A stretch of 55,263 nucleotides of DNA from Chloroflexota bacterium (lineage in GTDB: Bacteria; Chloroflexota; Anaerolineae; UBA4142): positions 1 through 55,263 of the forward strand of contig JACRMI010000126.1 of the NCBI GenBank assembly GCA_016215025.1, written 5' to 3'. The translations under genes and the position numbers were made by a program. The notes under the pieces were generated by a model. It was given only the letters and a program-made list of their open reading frames with translations. It did no database searches and was not told the origin of the DNA. Shown piece by piece: positions 23,708-32,575 of the stretch. Within the stretch, counting starts at the first letter, position 1. Every line of letters starts with the position of its first letter.

Positions 23708-25434
23708 TCAACGTCTCCTGCAATGGGTATGATCAATGCGGACGGACGCGCCGCATCGTGATATATTGTTTGGTCGGCGACGATCATGCGCGTTGCAGCC
23801 GCGATTGGCTCATCGGTTCCCAGGTTACGGGCAAAGCGCGGATGCTGTCCACTCATGACGAGCAAGCGAATTTTATGCCCGCGCTTGAAGCGATTCGCCG
23901 TCGCCCATAGTTCGATCAGAATCCGAAAGCTGCCATCGGGTTGCAACTCGACGGTGCGGACATTGACGCGCGTGCCGCCATCGCACAAGTTGATCGAGCG
24001 ACCGTCGGGATAAACATCGCACAGCCGCGCAAAGAAATCCGCCGAAAGCGCACTCGTGCGCGCGTACAATTCCAAGAACACGTGACCGATCACATCGACA
24101 TCCGATTCGAGCGGTGACGTCGAAAAACTGATCACATCGTGCCGCGCTTCCAATGGTCGATTATCGACCACGCCGGCACCGGGTTGATACATAGGACCGC
24201 CGAGCGCCGGCGTCGGATGGGCGGGATCGTATCGATAATGATCGGGCAGGCAATTCTCAGGCGGCGCATCGACTCCAAGTTGTCCTTGGCCTTGCAGATA
24301 AAATCGAATTGGTTGGGCGGGCGGGGGCCAACCATCGTATTCGAGCCAGCGATTTGCGCTCATCAAAAAAATGCGGACGGGTTTCTCGCGCAATCGATCT
24401 GGCTGTCCTTTGAGATGCGCGTCGTACCAATCGATGCTGCTTCGCAGCGTTTCCCAGGCGCAATCGATATCGACGTGACGCCAGTTGCCAATGGTGAGAT
24501 ACGGTGTGCGACCCGCCTCACGCAACGCTGCATAATCGCGCAAGGCTTGCGCCAGAAAAATATCGTACCAGCCGCCGATGATGTGCGCCGCTGCGCGCAC
24601 TTGTTGCATCTTTGTGCCATGTGCCAACGAGCGCCAGAACGTCGCATTCGTGTGCGCATTCTCCGGCAAAATCCACTTGCGAAAATACGGCACCGGCTTG
24701 CCGATCACTCGTTCGTCGATCCCACCAATCGGCAATTCGTTAAATGCTTTTTGCAGCATTCGTTCCATCGGCGCAGTGTACAACAGTTGTGAAAAATCAG
24801 GAAACCAGGATCGAATGCCGCGCTCGGTGCGAGAGAGAACCAGCATCCAGCGGACAATCCCATCGACGACGAACGCACTCTCGACGAATGGCGTAATCTC
24901 CGTCGCCGCCACGGAAGGCACAATCGCTTTAAGGCAATTGGGCGCATCCGCCGCGGCTGCCCATTGCACATAGCCGCCGTAACTCGATCCCCACATGCCG
25001 ATGTGCCCATCGAACCAGGGTTGCTGCGCGATCCATTCAAGGGTGGCTACACCATCGCGGCTCTCATCGACAAAGGGTTCAAACTCGCCTTCGGAATCAA
25101 ATCGCCCGCGCGTGTCTTGAAAGATGACATTGTATCCGCGTTCGGCTAAACGCTGTGCGAAGAAAATATTTAAGGTGCCCATCACCCCGCCCTCTTCGTT
25201 TCGACCATACGGGGTGCGCATGAGAATCGTTGGAAACTTGCCCGGTGCTTTGGGTGCATAATGATCGGCGACCAGTCGCACGCCATCGGGCATCGGTATC
25301 GTTATTCCACGTACGACTCGGACAGCATACTTGGACGGTGTGAGTCCGAGCAACAGTCCCAGCCATTTACGTCGTGTTACATATGCTCCGATTCCCAACA
25401 AACCGATCATCGTCACAATATATTTTCGTACCAT
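23704..25434 (-). CDS. CocE/NonD family serine hydrolase (X-Pro dipeptidyl-peptidase like)
   Basis: About 576 residues. After a hydrophobic N-terminal segment (YIVTMIGLLGIGAYV, likely a signal anchor) comes the alpha/beta-hydrolase core with GVRLVADHYAPK, RTPYGRNE, the tripartite-fold signature QDTRGRFDSEGEF and the nucleophile elbow GMWGSSYGGYVQW. The C-terminal jelly-roll domain (VDVIGHVFLELYARTSA) identifies the CocE/NonD S15-related group, which cleaves acyl or prolyl bonds. I start at ATG 25432-25434; the upstream extension is an unlikely leader translated from repeat sequence. It has a consensus promoter upstream and is coupled to the redoxin-fusion gene. Confidence 0.9.
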   Translation of the reverse strand: MVRKYIVTMIGLLGIGAYVTRRKWLGLLLGLTPSKYAVRVVRGITIPMPDGVRLVADHYAPKAPGKFPTILMRTPYGRNEEGGVMGTLNIFFAQRLAERGYNVIFQDTRGRFDSEGEFEPFVDESRDGVATLEWIAQQPWFDGHIGMWGSSYGGYVQWAAAADAPNCLKAIVPSVAATEITPFVESAFVVDGIVRWMLVLSRTERGIRSWFPDFSQLLYTAPMERMLQKAFNELPIGGIDERVIGKPVPYFRKWILPENAHTNATFWRSLAHGTKMQQVRAAAHIIGGWYDIFLAQALRDYAALREAGRTPYLTIGNWRHVDIDCAWETLRSSIDWYDAHLKGQPDRLREKPVRIFLMSANRWLEYDGWPPPAQPIRFYLQGQGQLGVDAPPENCLPDHYRYDPAHPTPALGGPMYQPGAGVVDNRPLEARHDVISFSTSPLESDVDVIGHVFLELYARTSALSADFFARLCDVYPDGRSINLCDGGTRVNVRTVELQPDGSFRILIELWATANRFKRGHKIRLLVMSGQHPRFARNLGTDEPIAAATRMIVADQTIYHDAARPSALIIPIAGDVE

Positions 25435-25576
25435 TTTTAAATTGCCTCTCTGTACGTAGCTGCTCGAACCTTGCAGGCATGGACGCAGAGACGCTATGAG
25501 CAAGGTTGAGAAGCGACTCAACAGCCCACTCCGCAACGTGAGAGCGGGCGACCTTGCAACTTGTTTTGTAACTCCG

Positions 25577-25605
25577 ATTATACAAACGCCATGCGATTTT
25601 TGCAA
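25577..25605 (-). promoter_or_regulatory. Promoter of the CocE-type hydrolase gene
   Basis: On the minus strand, TTGCAA (25600-25605), 17 bp, TATAAT (25577-25582). The leader of about 135 nt (25435-25570) holds repeats of CAAGGT/ACCTTG words and no gene. Confidence 0.7.
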
Positions 25606-25689
25606 AGGCGTTTAGTCCGGTGCGTCAAGTCTGGACTCTTATATCTTCTCGGAAGTATGCGCCGATGATTCAGCGATGACGCACAAAAC

Positions 25690-25758
25690 ACGACAACGAA
25701 TTAAGAAACAAACGAATTGCAAACTGCCATTTCGTTGTTTTCCAAATTCGTTGTTGTC
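25690..25758. repeat. Tandem-word hairpin spacer (CAACGAATT type)
   Basis: GACAACGAATTAAGAAAC and AAACGAATTGC face ATTTCGTTGTTTTCC and AAATTCGTTGTTGTCC. It sits between the divergent promoters of the CocE-type gene and the gene at 25907. Confidence 0.7.
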
Positions 25759-25765
25759 CTTCGCT

Positions 25766-25794
25766 TTGACACCCTCTTCCCTTCGCGGTAGAAT
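25766..25794 (+). promoter_or_regulatory. Promoter of the 25.9-35.2 kb gene cluster
   Basis: TTGACA (25766-25771), 17 bp, TAGAAT (25789-25794). Predicted start near 25801. Confidence 0.75.
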
Positions 25795-25841
25795 GTCCGC
25801 GATGAAAAGCAACGTCGCTCCAAATTCCATCCATTAAGTGA

Positions 25842-25887
25842 ACCCGTCACGCGCATTGTATGCTTGCGCGCTGACGGGTATTTTGTT
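25842..25887 (+). promoter_or_regulatory. Attenuator-like hairpin in the leader
   Basis: ACCCGTCA-CGCGCA (25842-25855) pairs with TGCGCG-C-TGACGGGT (25865-25879): a 14-bp stem with one bulge and a 9-nt loop, followed by ATTTTGTT. It lies between the promoter and the first ATG of the cluster, in the position and form of a terminator, so read-through may be conditional (inference). Confidence 0.6.
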
Positions 25888-25906
25888 CGACGAGATAACA
25901 AACCTC

Positions 25907-26677
25907 ATGCGACCAGCCATCGTTTTGCCTTTTCACGACCCCGACGGTTCGGCATCGATTTATTTGCAAAGCATCTTGCCAGAACTCGCCATGCTGTACG
26001 ATTGCGCATACATCGGCATCTCGCCGACGACTGCACGAACGCAACCCAAGCTGATCGAGCAATTGCGCGCCAACGATTTCGTTCGACTGAGTTTCCGCTC
26101 AGCCAGTGCGCTCATCGGCGATCAATTCCTCTCGACCTTTGAACACGCTGCGACGACAAGCCCATCGAATCAAATTCTCCATCTGTGCTTTCCTGACCGC
26201 GTCGCATTCATACTGCACAGCGAGCATCGCGCCGCTTTCATCGCCGATATTCAAGCCATCGATTCTACGCAAACGCCATTATTGTTTCAACGATCCGATG
26301 CCGCGTGGCGTACGCATCCGAAAAATTATTTCGAAACGGAGCAGATGGCAATGCAAGTTGGAAACCTGCTCTACGGCCGGTCGCTTGATTGGGCGTGGTG
26401 TCATCTAGCGATTCAAGCGCGCCAACTCGCAGAAATTTTGCCGCGCATCGATTTGCATGGCTTGGAGATGCTGGCGCAAATGGTATTCCTGCTAAAAGAT
26501 CGACTCAAGACCCAGGATGTCGATTGGCTTGCCTGGGAAGACCCGTATATTCTAAATCGCGATGCCGATGAGCTTCGCCGCAAGCGCGAAAACAGCATGG
26601 CAGAAAATCGCAAACGATTGGCGTACGTGATTCCGACAATTCAATTTCTTTTCGACGCGGAGGCAAACGATGTGTGA
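25907..26677 (+). CDS. Uncharacterised protein
   Basis: About 256 residues from ATG 25907. The family is not recognised. The N-terminus MRPAIVLPFHDPDGSASIYL is followed by a helical segment and IGISPTTA, an opening reminiscent of nucleotide-sugar or glycosyltransferase-like Rossmann folds, but no DxD or nucleotide motif is clear. There is no signal peptide or membrane segment. The C-terminus is helical and charged (ADELRRKRENSMAENRKRL). A GTG start at 25838 would put the strong leader hairpin inside the coding region, so I prefer the later ATG. Its end overlaps the start of the secernin-like gene by 8 nt, so the two are coupled. It is probably the first gene of the cluster. Confidence 0.6.
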   Translation: MRPAIVLPFHDPDGSASIYLQSILPELAMLYDCAYIGISPTTARTQPKLIEQLRANDFVRLSFRSASALIGDQFLSTFEHAATTSPSNQILHLCFPDRVAFILHSEHRAAFIADIQAIDSTQTPLLFQRSDAAWRTHPKNYFETEQMAMQVGNLLYGRSLDWAWCHLAIQARQLAEILPRIDLHGLEMLAQMVFLLKDRLKTQDVDWLAWEDPYILNRDADELRRKRENSMAENRKRLAYVIPTIQFLFDAEANDV

Positions 26678-27989
26678 TACGATTGTTGCGCTCGGCAATG
26701 TGACGGCTGATGGCGTAACCCTCTTTGGCAAAAACTCCGACCGCGAGCCGAACGAAGCGCATCATCTGCTTCGAATTCCCGCCGCGCGGCACTCAATCGA
26801 CGATCAAGTGAAATGCACCTACATCGAAATTCCCCAGGTCGAGCAAACGTACGAGGTATTGCTCTGCAAACCGTTTTGGATTTGGGGCGCGGAGATGGGC
26901 GCGAACGAACACGGCGTCACCATCGGCAACGAGGCGGTGTTCACAAAAATTCCGTACGCCAAAGACCCAGGTCTAATCGGCATGGATTTTCTGCGCCTCG
27001 CGCTGGAACGCGCGCGCACCGCCCGCCAAGCCCTCGACGTGATAACGTCTCTCCTCGCCGAGTACGGGCAGAGCGGCAACTGTTGTTTCACGCACACGAT
27101 GTATTATCACAACAGTTTTATCATCGCCGATCCGCATGAAGCATGGGTACTTGAAACGGCAGGCAAGCATTGGGCAGCAGAGCAGGTCAAAGACATTCGC
27201 ACGATTTCGAACGGCATTACGATTCAGAATCAATGGGATTTGCAATCGCCCGATCTCGTGTCGTACGCTATCGACCGGGGTTGGTGTAAGAGTCGCGACG
27301 ATTTTTCTTTTGCGCGCTGCTACTCTGACATGATCAACACCAAGTTCAGCCGCTGCAACGAACGCCAATGCCGCACGATCGATGCGCTCGCCGCTCAACA
27401 CGGAAAAATTACCATCGAAACGATGATGCGCGCGCTGCGCGATCACGAGAGCAGCGACGCAAGTTGGTCGCCGTCGAAAGGCATCACGACCTTCTCCGTT
27501 TGCGCGCACGCCGGTTTCGGTCCGATTCGCGGATCGCAAACGACTGGCTCGCTGGTGTCGCACCTCGCACCCGATGTGCAAACGCATTTCGTCACCGCGA
27601 CCTCTGCACCGTGTACAAGCATTTTCAAACCCGTTTGGCTCGGCAGCGATTTGCCCGACACAGGACCCATACCGACCGACGAATACAACTCAGCGACGCT
27701 CTATTGGCGACACGAAGCCCTGCATCGTGCGACGCTGCGCGATTATGCGGCGCACATTGCGCTTTACCGCGACGAACGCGATGCACTCGAATCGTGCTTT
27801 GTTGCCGACGCGCTCAAATGCGATTCGTCGCAACACACGCAATTCTCCAAACAATGTTTTGAGCAAGCCGATCAAGCCGAAGCGCGCTGGCTCGACAAAG
27901 TGTCGAGCAATAGAACATACCCAGGATTTCTGTACGGCTCGGCGTGGAATGGATTTGATCGAGCGGCCGGAATAAACCGTAAAGTGTAA
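26670..27989 (+). CDS. Secernin/C69-like Ntn hydrolase (putative dipeptidase)
   Basis: 439 residues. The N-terminus MCDTIVALG places a cysteine at position 2, which becomes the N-terminal nucleophile after removal of methionine, as in the C69 (PepD)/secernin family. Family blocks VTLFGKNSDREPNE, GANEHGVTIGNEAVFT and ADPHEAWVLETAGKHWAAEQV are clear. C69 enzymes hydrolyse dipeptides; related Ntn hydrolases act on other amides, so the substrate is open. No propeptide or signal is visible, suggesting a cytoplasmic enzyme. The gene overlaps its upstream neighbour by 8 nt, and a palindromic-element spacer of about 100 bp separates it from the methyltransferase downstream. Confidence 0.88.
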   Translation: MCDTIVALGNVTADGVTLFGKNSDREPNEAHHLLRIPAARHSIDDQVKCTYIEIPQVEQTYEVLLCKPFWIWGAEMGANEHGVTIGNEAVFTKIPYAKDPGLIGMDFLRLALERARTARQALDVITSLLAEYGQSGNCCFTHTMYYHNSFIIADPHEAWVLETAGKHWAAEQVKDIRTISNGITIQNQWDLQSPDLVSYAIDRGWCKSRDDFSFARCYSDMINTKFSRCNERQCRTIDALAAQHGKITIETMMRALRDHESSDASWSPSKGITTFSVCAHAGFGPIRGSQTTGSLVSHLAPDVQTHFVTATSAPCTSIFKPVWLGSDLPDTGPIPTDEYNSATLYWRHEALHRATLRDYAAHIALYRDERDALESCFVADALKCDSSQHTQFSKQCFEQADQAEARWLDKVSSNRTYPGFLYGSAWNGFDRAAGINRKV

Positions 27990-28013
27990 AACGTAAATTT
28001 TCTCCGCGAGGCA

Positions 28014-28075
28014 TGTCATTCTGAGCGAAGCGAAGAATCTAATTCGCGTTGATTCGCGTGATTCGCGGATGAATC
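28014..28075. repeat. TCTGAGCGAAGC element plus CGCGGATGAA words
   Basis: GTCATTCTGAGCGAAGCGAAG, a common dispersed bacterial intergenic motif, is followed by ATTCGCGTTGATTCGCGTG and ATTCGCGGATGAA words. It lies between the secernin-like and methyltransferase genes. Confidence 0.7.
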
Positions 28076-28086
28076 ATTTCTAGACA

Positions 28087-28770
28087 ATGACGCATTCCTC
28101 ACCGCAAATTCAAACCGACTTTGACCGGCTCGCCGTGTTCTCAACAGACGGCTGGGATCACAACAATCATTATCACGATTTTTTGCTGCGGCATCTTCCA
28201 CCGCACATCGAATCCGCGCTTGATATCGGCTGTGGTACCGGCACATTCTCAAGACGGCTTGCTCAGCGCAGTGAGCGCGTTCTCGGAATCGATTTGTCGC
28301 CGCAGATGATTCAGCTAGCGCGTGAGCGTTCGAGTGCGTATCCGCACATCGAGTACGAAATCGCCGACGTGATGACGAAGGAGCTTGGCGAAGAACAATT
28401 CAATTGCATCGCGTCCATCGCCACAATACATCATCTTCCATTCGACGAGATATTGTCGAAAATAAAACGCGCGCTCAAGCCGAGCGGCACATTGGTCGTG
28501 CTGGACTTGTATGAAGGACAAGGCATCTCCGATCCGATGAATTGGCTCGCCACGCCAGCCAGCATCGCTTTGCAATTCATCAAGACCGGACATCCCAGGA
28601 GATCGGCGGAAGAGCTTGCCGCTTGGGATGAACACGGCAAACATGAATCGTATCTCACATTAGCACAAATAAAACAATCGTGTTCAAACATCATACCAGG
28701 AGCACAAGTTCGCAAACACTTGCTCTGGCGTTATTCGATTGTGTGGAGCAAAGATGCAAACTCCCATTGA
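28087..28770 (+). CDS. Class I SAM-dependent methyltransferase
   Basis: 227 residues. Motif I ALDIGCGTGTFSRRLA binds the adenosylmethionine carboxypropyl end, the acidic residue of motif II is in VLGIDLSP, and FNCIASIATIHHLPF and LKPSGTLVVLDLYEG are motifs IV-V of the small-molecule (UbiE/Methyltransf_11) type. No substrate domain is recognisable. The ATG at 28087 has only a weak ribosome site. Its end overlaps the TPR membrane-protein gene by 17 nt, indicating one transcript. The context (amidase, aminotransferase, Ntn hydrolase) suggests modification of a small amine or amide metabolite, but this is speculative. Confidence 0.88.
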   Translation: MTHSSPQIQTDFDRLAVFSTDGWDHNNHYHDFLLRHLPPHIESALDIGCGTGTFSRRLAQRSERVLGIDLSPQMIQLARERSSAYPHIEYEIADVMTKELGEEQFNCIASIATIHHLPFDEILSKIKRALKPSGTLVVLDLYEGQGISDPMNWLATPASIALQFIKTGHPRRSAEELAAWDEHGKHESYLTLAQIKQSCSNIIPGAQVRKHLLWRYSIVWSKDANSH

Positions 28771-30238
28771 AGACAATCTCCGACAAGAAAAGAAACTTGA
28801 ACGTCGTTCGTGGTTGGGATGCGCTGCCTTGTTTATCGTTGGCGGAATTTTGATGGCAATGGTCACAGGACTCATGGATTGGATCATCCCTAGACGTCAG
28901 ACACCAGGGACAATAGATGGACTTGCGATCTTATTTGTCCTACTCGGTCTAGTTGTCATCGTGGCTGTAAGTGTTGGCGGTATGCTTCTGATGTTCCGCA
29001 TCATGCGCTGGTCGATGACCGCCGAGATCCAACGACACCAACGCGGCTCACAGATCTTCAAACGTGCGTTGCCTGAATTGCAAATCGATCAAGAAGCGCA
29101 ACCGTCTGCTACCAAGTCGCCTCCTATGGATTGGAAAACTCGGCTGTCGCGGATGGTAATCTATTTCGTCGGGCTAGTTGTCGTTTTTATCGCCGCCGAC
29201 TGGCTCATTGGTCAAATCTGGCACGATGCGCCGGGCATAATCTCGACATTCGTCAGTCTCGCAATCCTCGTGCTTATCGATCAACTCCTTTCATCATTCA
29301 AAAAACGATCACAAGCACAACCTGGAAGCCAGATTCGCGGAACACCCTCACTCGACAGGATGCGTATCGTAAGCTCGATTCTCTTCTTTGTCGTTGTGAT
29401 GCCACCCGTTTTAGGCGTCATTCCATGGGTCACGCGATTGCCCGTTCCCATGCCGATCATTCCAATGCTTGCGCTGATTGTATGCACTGGCATTTTCATG
29501 GTCATGGTCATGCTCTATATGCTGGTTCCCTACTTTTGGATCATGGCGGCGGTCAAACAGTGCAAGTACGACGTCGCAAGTGGTCGCGCGCACATCGTCG
29601 AGAATTTGTCGATATTGCGTGGATTCTATTTGAACACGCACGGCGTCATTCTGTTAACGGCGGGGCGCTATGACGAAGCGAGGGCAATTTTCGAGACAAG
29701 CATCGGCGAACAACGCAAAGAAATCCTTGGCGGTGGCAGTACCGCGTTGGAAAATATCGGCTGTGCGCTCGCATGGCAAGGCAAATACGATGAGGCGATC
29801 AAAATGTTCGAGGGTTCGATTGCGATTGCGCCGCGCCAAGCGATGGTGTACAACGATCTCGCCGAAGTGTACCTGCATCAAGGCATTGAATTGCCGCGGG
29901 GGTTGGAACTCATCGACCGCGCGTGGCAAAATCACCAGGCTTCGTTTGAAGCGCGCTGGTTAGGTTCGCATCAAGCTGGACAAATCCTGTCCACGCGCGC
30001 GTGGGCATTGGCGTTATTAGGACAATACTCGGAAGCGCAAGCCACCCTGCAACGAGCATTCGTGCAGGCAGATAAAAACTTTAGACCCGTCCTCGCCGGA
30101 GTTTACGTTCGCGCCGGATATGTGATGCGCTTGTGCAATGATGAACGCGCGGCGCGTGAACATCTTGCTCATGCACTCGAACTGGATCGCGCGGGACATT
30201 ACGGCCATCTCGCGCAACGCGCGTTGCGCGCGCAATGA
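28754..30238 (+). CDS. Membrane protein with TPR repeats
   Basis: 494 residues from ATG 28754, which has GGAG 6 nt upstream. The N-terminal half contains about six membrane segments in three pairs (around 20-43, 57-83, 133-152, 160-178, 207-226 and 235-263). The C-terminal half is a tetratricopeptide array, with units such as GRYDEARAIFETSI and GKYDEAIKMFEGSIAIAP and further helical pairs to the C-terminus. TPRs mediate protein-protein contacts, so the protein is a likely membrane scaffold. No catalytic motif is visible. It is followed after 14 nt by a kinase-fold-like protein, which could be its partner (inference). Confidence 0.8.
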   Translation: MQTPIEDNLRQEKKLERRSWLGCAALFIVGGILMAMVTGLMDWIIPRRQTPGTIDGLAILFVLLGLVVIVAVSVGGMLLMFRIMRWSMTAEIQRHQRGSQIFKRALPELQIDQEAQPSATKSPPMDWKTRLSRMVIYFVGLVVVFIAADWLIGQIWHDAPGIISTFVSLAILVLIDQLLSSFKKRSQAQPGSQIRGTPSLDRMRIVSSILFFVVVMPPVLGVIPWVTRLPVPMPIIPMLALIVCTGIFMVMVMLYMLVPYFWIMAAVKQCKYDVASGRAHIVENLSILRGFYLNTHGVILLTAGRYDEARAIFETSIGEQRKEILGGGSTALENIGCALAWQGKYDEAIKMFEGSIAIAPRQAMVYNDLAEVYLHQGIELPRGLELIDRAWQNHQASFEARWLGSHQAGQILSTRAWALALLGQYSEAQATLQRAFVQADKNFRPVLAGVYVRAGYVMRLCNDERAAREHLAHALELDRAGHYGHLAQRALRAQ

Positions 30239-30252
30239 GGCAGGAGACACGC

Positions 30253-31188
30253 ATGGCATTATCCGCATCCGATCTGGAACTCCTAACAAAATTCGAACGC
30301 GGGCTTGACCCACAACACCCAGAGCGCAGTACGATACCCGCGCGTATTCTTGGCTATGGCGAAATCAGCACGGTGTTCGAAATCGATGCGGATGGTTTGC
30401 GTGACTTCGCGTTCAAACGGCTACCACTTTTCTACAACGCCAACGAAGTCGAAAAATACACCACCGTCCACGCCGAATACAATCGATTGTTGGAAAATGA
30501 AATCGGCATCCGACTTCCGTCGCACGATTGCGCGATCGTGTCGAATTCCACCGGTCGCCCGATCGTTTATATCATTCAGAAAAAATTGCCCGCCGCCGCG
30601 ATCGGTAATCGCACGATCCACACGCTGGCACACGACCAAATTCTCACGCTAGTAAAGCGCGTTCTGCACGAACTAAACAAAGTGTGGGAATTTAATCGAC
30701 GACAGACGCGCGCGCAAGTTGGCATCGACGGTCAAATCTCCAACTGGGTGATTGATTCCAATGACGAATCGCTTTTGTACGTCGATACCAGCACGCCGCT
30801 GTTCCGCATCGACCAAGTCGAACAACTCGACACGGAGCTATTTCTGCGCAGCGCACCATCGTTCTTGGTGTGGATCCTGCGTTGGCTCTTTTTGAAAGAC
30901 GTGGTGAATCGTTACTACGATTTTCGTCTCGTCGCCGTTGACTTGGTTGCAAATTTCTACAAAGAACAAAAGCCAGAACTGATTCCCGATGTAATTCAAG
31001 TCGTCAATGATTTTTTCAGCAGCTTGAACATTCAATCCATCACCGAAAAACAGGTGAACGATTACTATAAGGAAGACGCGCTCATCTGGTCGCTCTATTT
31101 CAACATGCGCCGTGTGGATCGATTTTTACACACGCGCATCTTGCGCAAAGAATATCCTTACATTCTGCCCGGAAAGATCAAACGGTAA
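30253..31188 (+). CDS. DUF6206-like protein, remote kinase/phosphotransferase fold
   Basis: 311 residues from ATG 30253, with AGGAG 7 nt upstream. It resembles a small uncharacterised family that I associate with the name DUF6206. Features look like a degenerate protein-kinase/APH fold: a glycine-rich start ILGYGEISTVFEID, a candidate ATP-lysine in FAFKRLPLF, and a late acidic segment LLYVDTSTPLFR where kinase folds have the DFG-like metal ligand. A canonical HxD/HRD catalytic loop is not seen, so it may be a pseudokinase or a different enzyme. There is no signal or clear membrane segment. It is tightly packed behind the TPR membrane protein. Confidence 0.6.
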   Translation: MALSASDLELLTKFERGLDPQHPERSTIPARILGYGEISTVFEIDADGLRDFAFKRLPLFYNANEVEKYTTVHAEYNRLLENEIGIRLPSHDCAIVSNSTGRPIVYIIQKKLPAAAIGNRTIHTLAHDQILTLVKRVLHELNKVWEFNRRQTRAQVGIDGQISNWVIDSNDESLLYVDTSTPLFRIDQVEQLDTELFLRSAPSFLVWILRWLFLKDVVNRYYDFRLVAVDLVANFYKEQKPELIPDVIQVVNDFFSSLNIQSITEKQVNDYYKEDALIWSLYFNMRRVDRFLHTRILRKEYPYILPGKIKR

Positions 31189-31197
31189 TTACCGGTG

Positions 31198-31284
31198 AGT
31201 ATCATTTCGAGCGGAGCGAGAAATCTCGTTTCACGAAAATGAGGTTTCTCGACGCAAGATCGGCGTCTCGAAATGACAGTCATG
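31198..31284. repeat. TCTGAGCG-type palindromic element (TTTCGAGCGGAGCGAG variant)
   Basis: ATCATTTCGAGCGGAGCGAGA faces TCTCGACGCAAGATCG and GTCTCGAAATGACAG; the ends ATCATTTCGAG/CTCGAAATGA are inverted. It fills the gap before the aminotransferase gene. Confidence 0.7.
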
Positions 31285-31302
31285 GATAACAGGAGCGGAA
31301 CG

Positions 31303-32559
31303 ATGTCTCTCATCGCACAGGATCAAAAAGAGCGCATCGTCGAACGATTCGGACGATATGTCTCCAGCGGCAAAGTTGAATTCTTCAAACAATTCGGCGT
31401 CGATTTAATTTTCGGCAAGCGTCAAGGCGTTTATGTGTGGGACCTCGACGGTCGGCAACTCATCGACTGTCACTGCAACGGCGGCGTGTTCAACCTGGGA
31501 CATCACAACCCGCGCATCGTCGCTGCCCTCAAGCGCGCACTCGACGAACTCGACATCGGCAATCATCACTTTGTTAGCGAGCATCGCGCGCTTCTCGCCG
31601 AACGTTTAACTGCGTTGTGCCCCGGCGATTTGAAACGCGTCGTCTTCGGCGTCAGCGGCGGCGAAGCGATTGATACGGCGATCAAACTTGCGCGCGGAAG
31701 TACCGGGCGAGCGAAAATCATTTCGGCGCATGGCGGTTACCATGGACACACGGGACTTGCGCTTGCAACTGGCGATGAGCAATATAGTGCACCGTTCAAG
31801 CCGCTGCCGCCGGGTTTCGCGCAAATTCCGTTCGGCGATCTGAATGCGCTTGAGACAGCCATCGACACAGACACAGCGGCAGTTATTTTCGAAACGATTC
31901 CTGCGACGATGGGGATTGTCATTCCACCGGAAGATTTCTTTGCCGGCGTACGTCGATTGTGTGATCGCGTCGGCGCGGTGATGATTATCGACGAAGTGCA
32001 GACGGGGCTGGGACGCACAGGACAAGTGTGGGGCATCGATACGTACAACGTGGTGCCGGATATTCTTGTCACGGCGAAAGGTCTGTCGGGTGGAATTTAT
32101 CCGATCACGGCAACGATCTATCGTGAACACTTGAATGCATTCCTACACGCGAATCCATTCATCCACATTTCGACGTTTGGCGGCGCAGAGGTTGGATGCT
32201 ATGCGGCAAGCGAGGTGCTAAATATTTTGGCGGAAGCAGGATTTTTAGAGCACGTGCAAAAAATGGCGGGATTGTTCGACACAGGATTGCATCAGTTGCA
32301 GAGCAAACATCCAAACTTGCTGGTCGAGATTCGCCAACGCGGGTTGATGATGGGAGTCAAAATGGCTGACCCAATGCTGGGACCGTTGCTGACCATCGCC
32401 GGTTTGAAACACGGACTCATCACGATTTACGCGAATCACGATCAAGCGGTGAACCAATTGCTCCCGCCGCTCACGATTGAAGAGAGTCAAGTCGCGCAGG
32501 TGATTGAGACTTTAGATCGAATGTTATCTTGGGTCGGACAGACTATCGGAAATCCATAA
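31303..32559 (+). CDS. Class III PLP-dependent aminotransferase
   Basis: About 418 residues from ATG 31303, with AGGAG 7 nt upstream. Fold type I class III signature: GVSGGEAIDTAIKLAR, SAHGGYHGHTGLALAT, and MIIDEVQTGLGRTGQVWG with D230 contacting the pyridine nitrogen. The PLP lysine is K259 in VTAKGLSGG. Class III enzymes move amino groups from omega- or alpha-amines (ornithine, GABA, glutamate-semialdehyde and others). FNLGHHNPRIVAALKRAL near the N-terminus is typical of the argD/GABA-T branch. The exact substrate is unknown. The amidase gene starts 16 nt downstream, so a linked pathway on an amino or amide compound is likely. Confidence 0.92.
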   Translation: MSLIAQDQKERIVERFGRYVSSGKVEFFKQFGVDLIFGKRQGVYVWDLDGRQLIDCHCNGGVFNLGHHNPRIVAALKRALDELDIGNHHFVSEHRALLAERLTALCPGDLKRVVFGVSGGEAIDTAIKLARGSTGRAKIISAHGGYHGHTGLALATGDEQYSAPFKPLPPGFAQIPFGDLNALETAIDTDTAAVIFETIPATMGIVIPPEDFFAGVRRLCDRVGAVMIIDEVQTGLGRTGQVWGIDTYNVVPDILVTAKGLSGGIYPITATIYREHLNAFLHANPFIHISTFGGAEVGCYAASEVLNILAEAGFLEHVQKMAGLFDTGLHQLQSKHPNLLVEIRQRGLMMGVKMADPMLGPLLTIAGLKHGLITIYANHDQAVNQLLPPLTIEESQVAQVIETLDRMLSWVGQTIGNP

Positions 32560-32575
32560 TCGCTTGGAGGACATC

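Noticed and set aside
25838..25906. GTG start for the unknown gene at 25.9 kb
   Set aside because: It would place the strong leader hairpin in the coding region; the ATG at 25907 gives a natural N-terminus.
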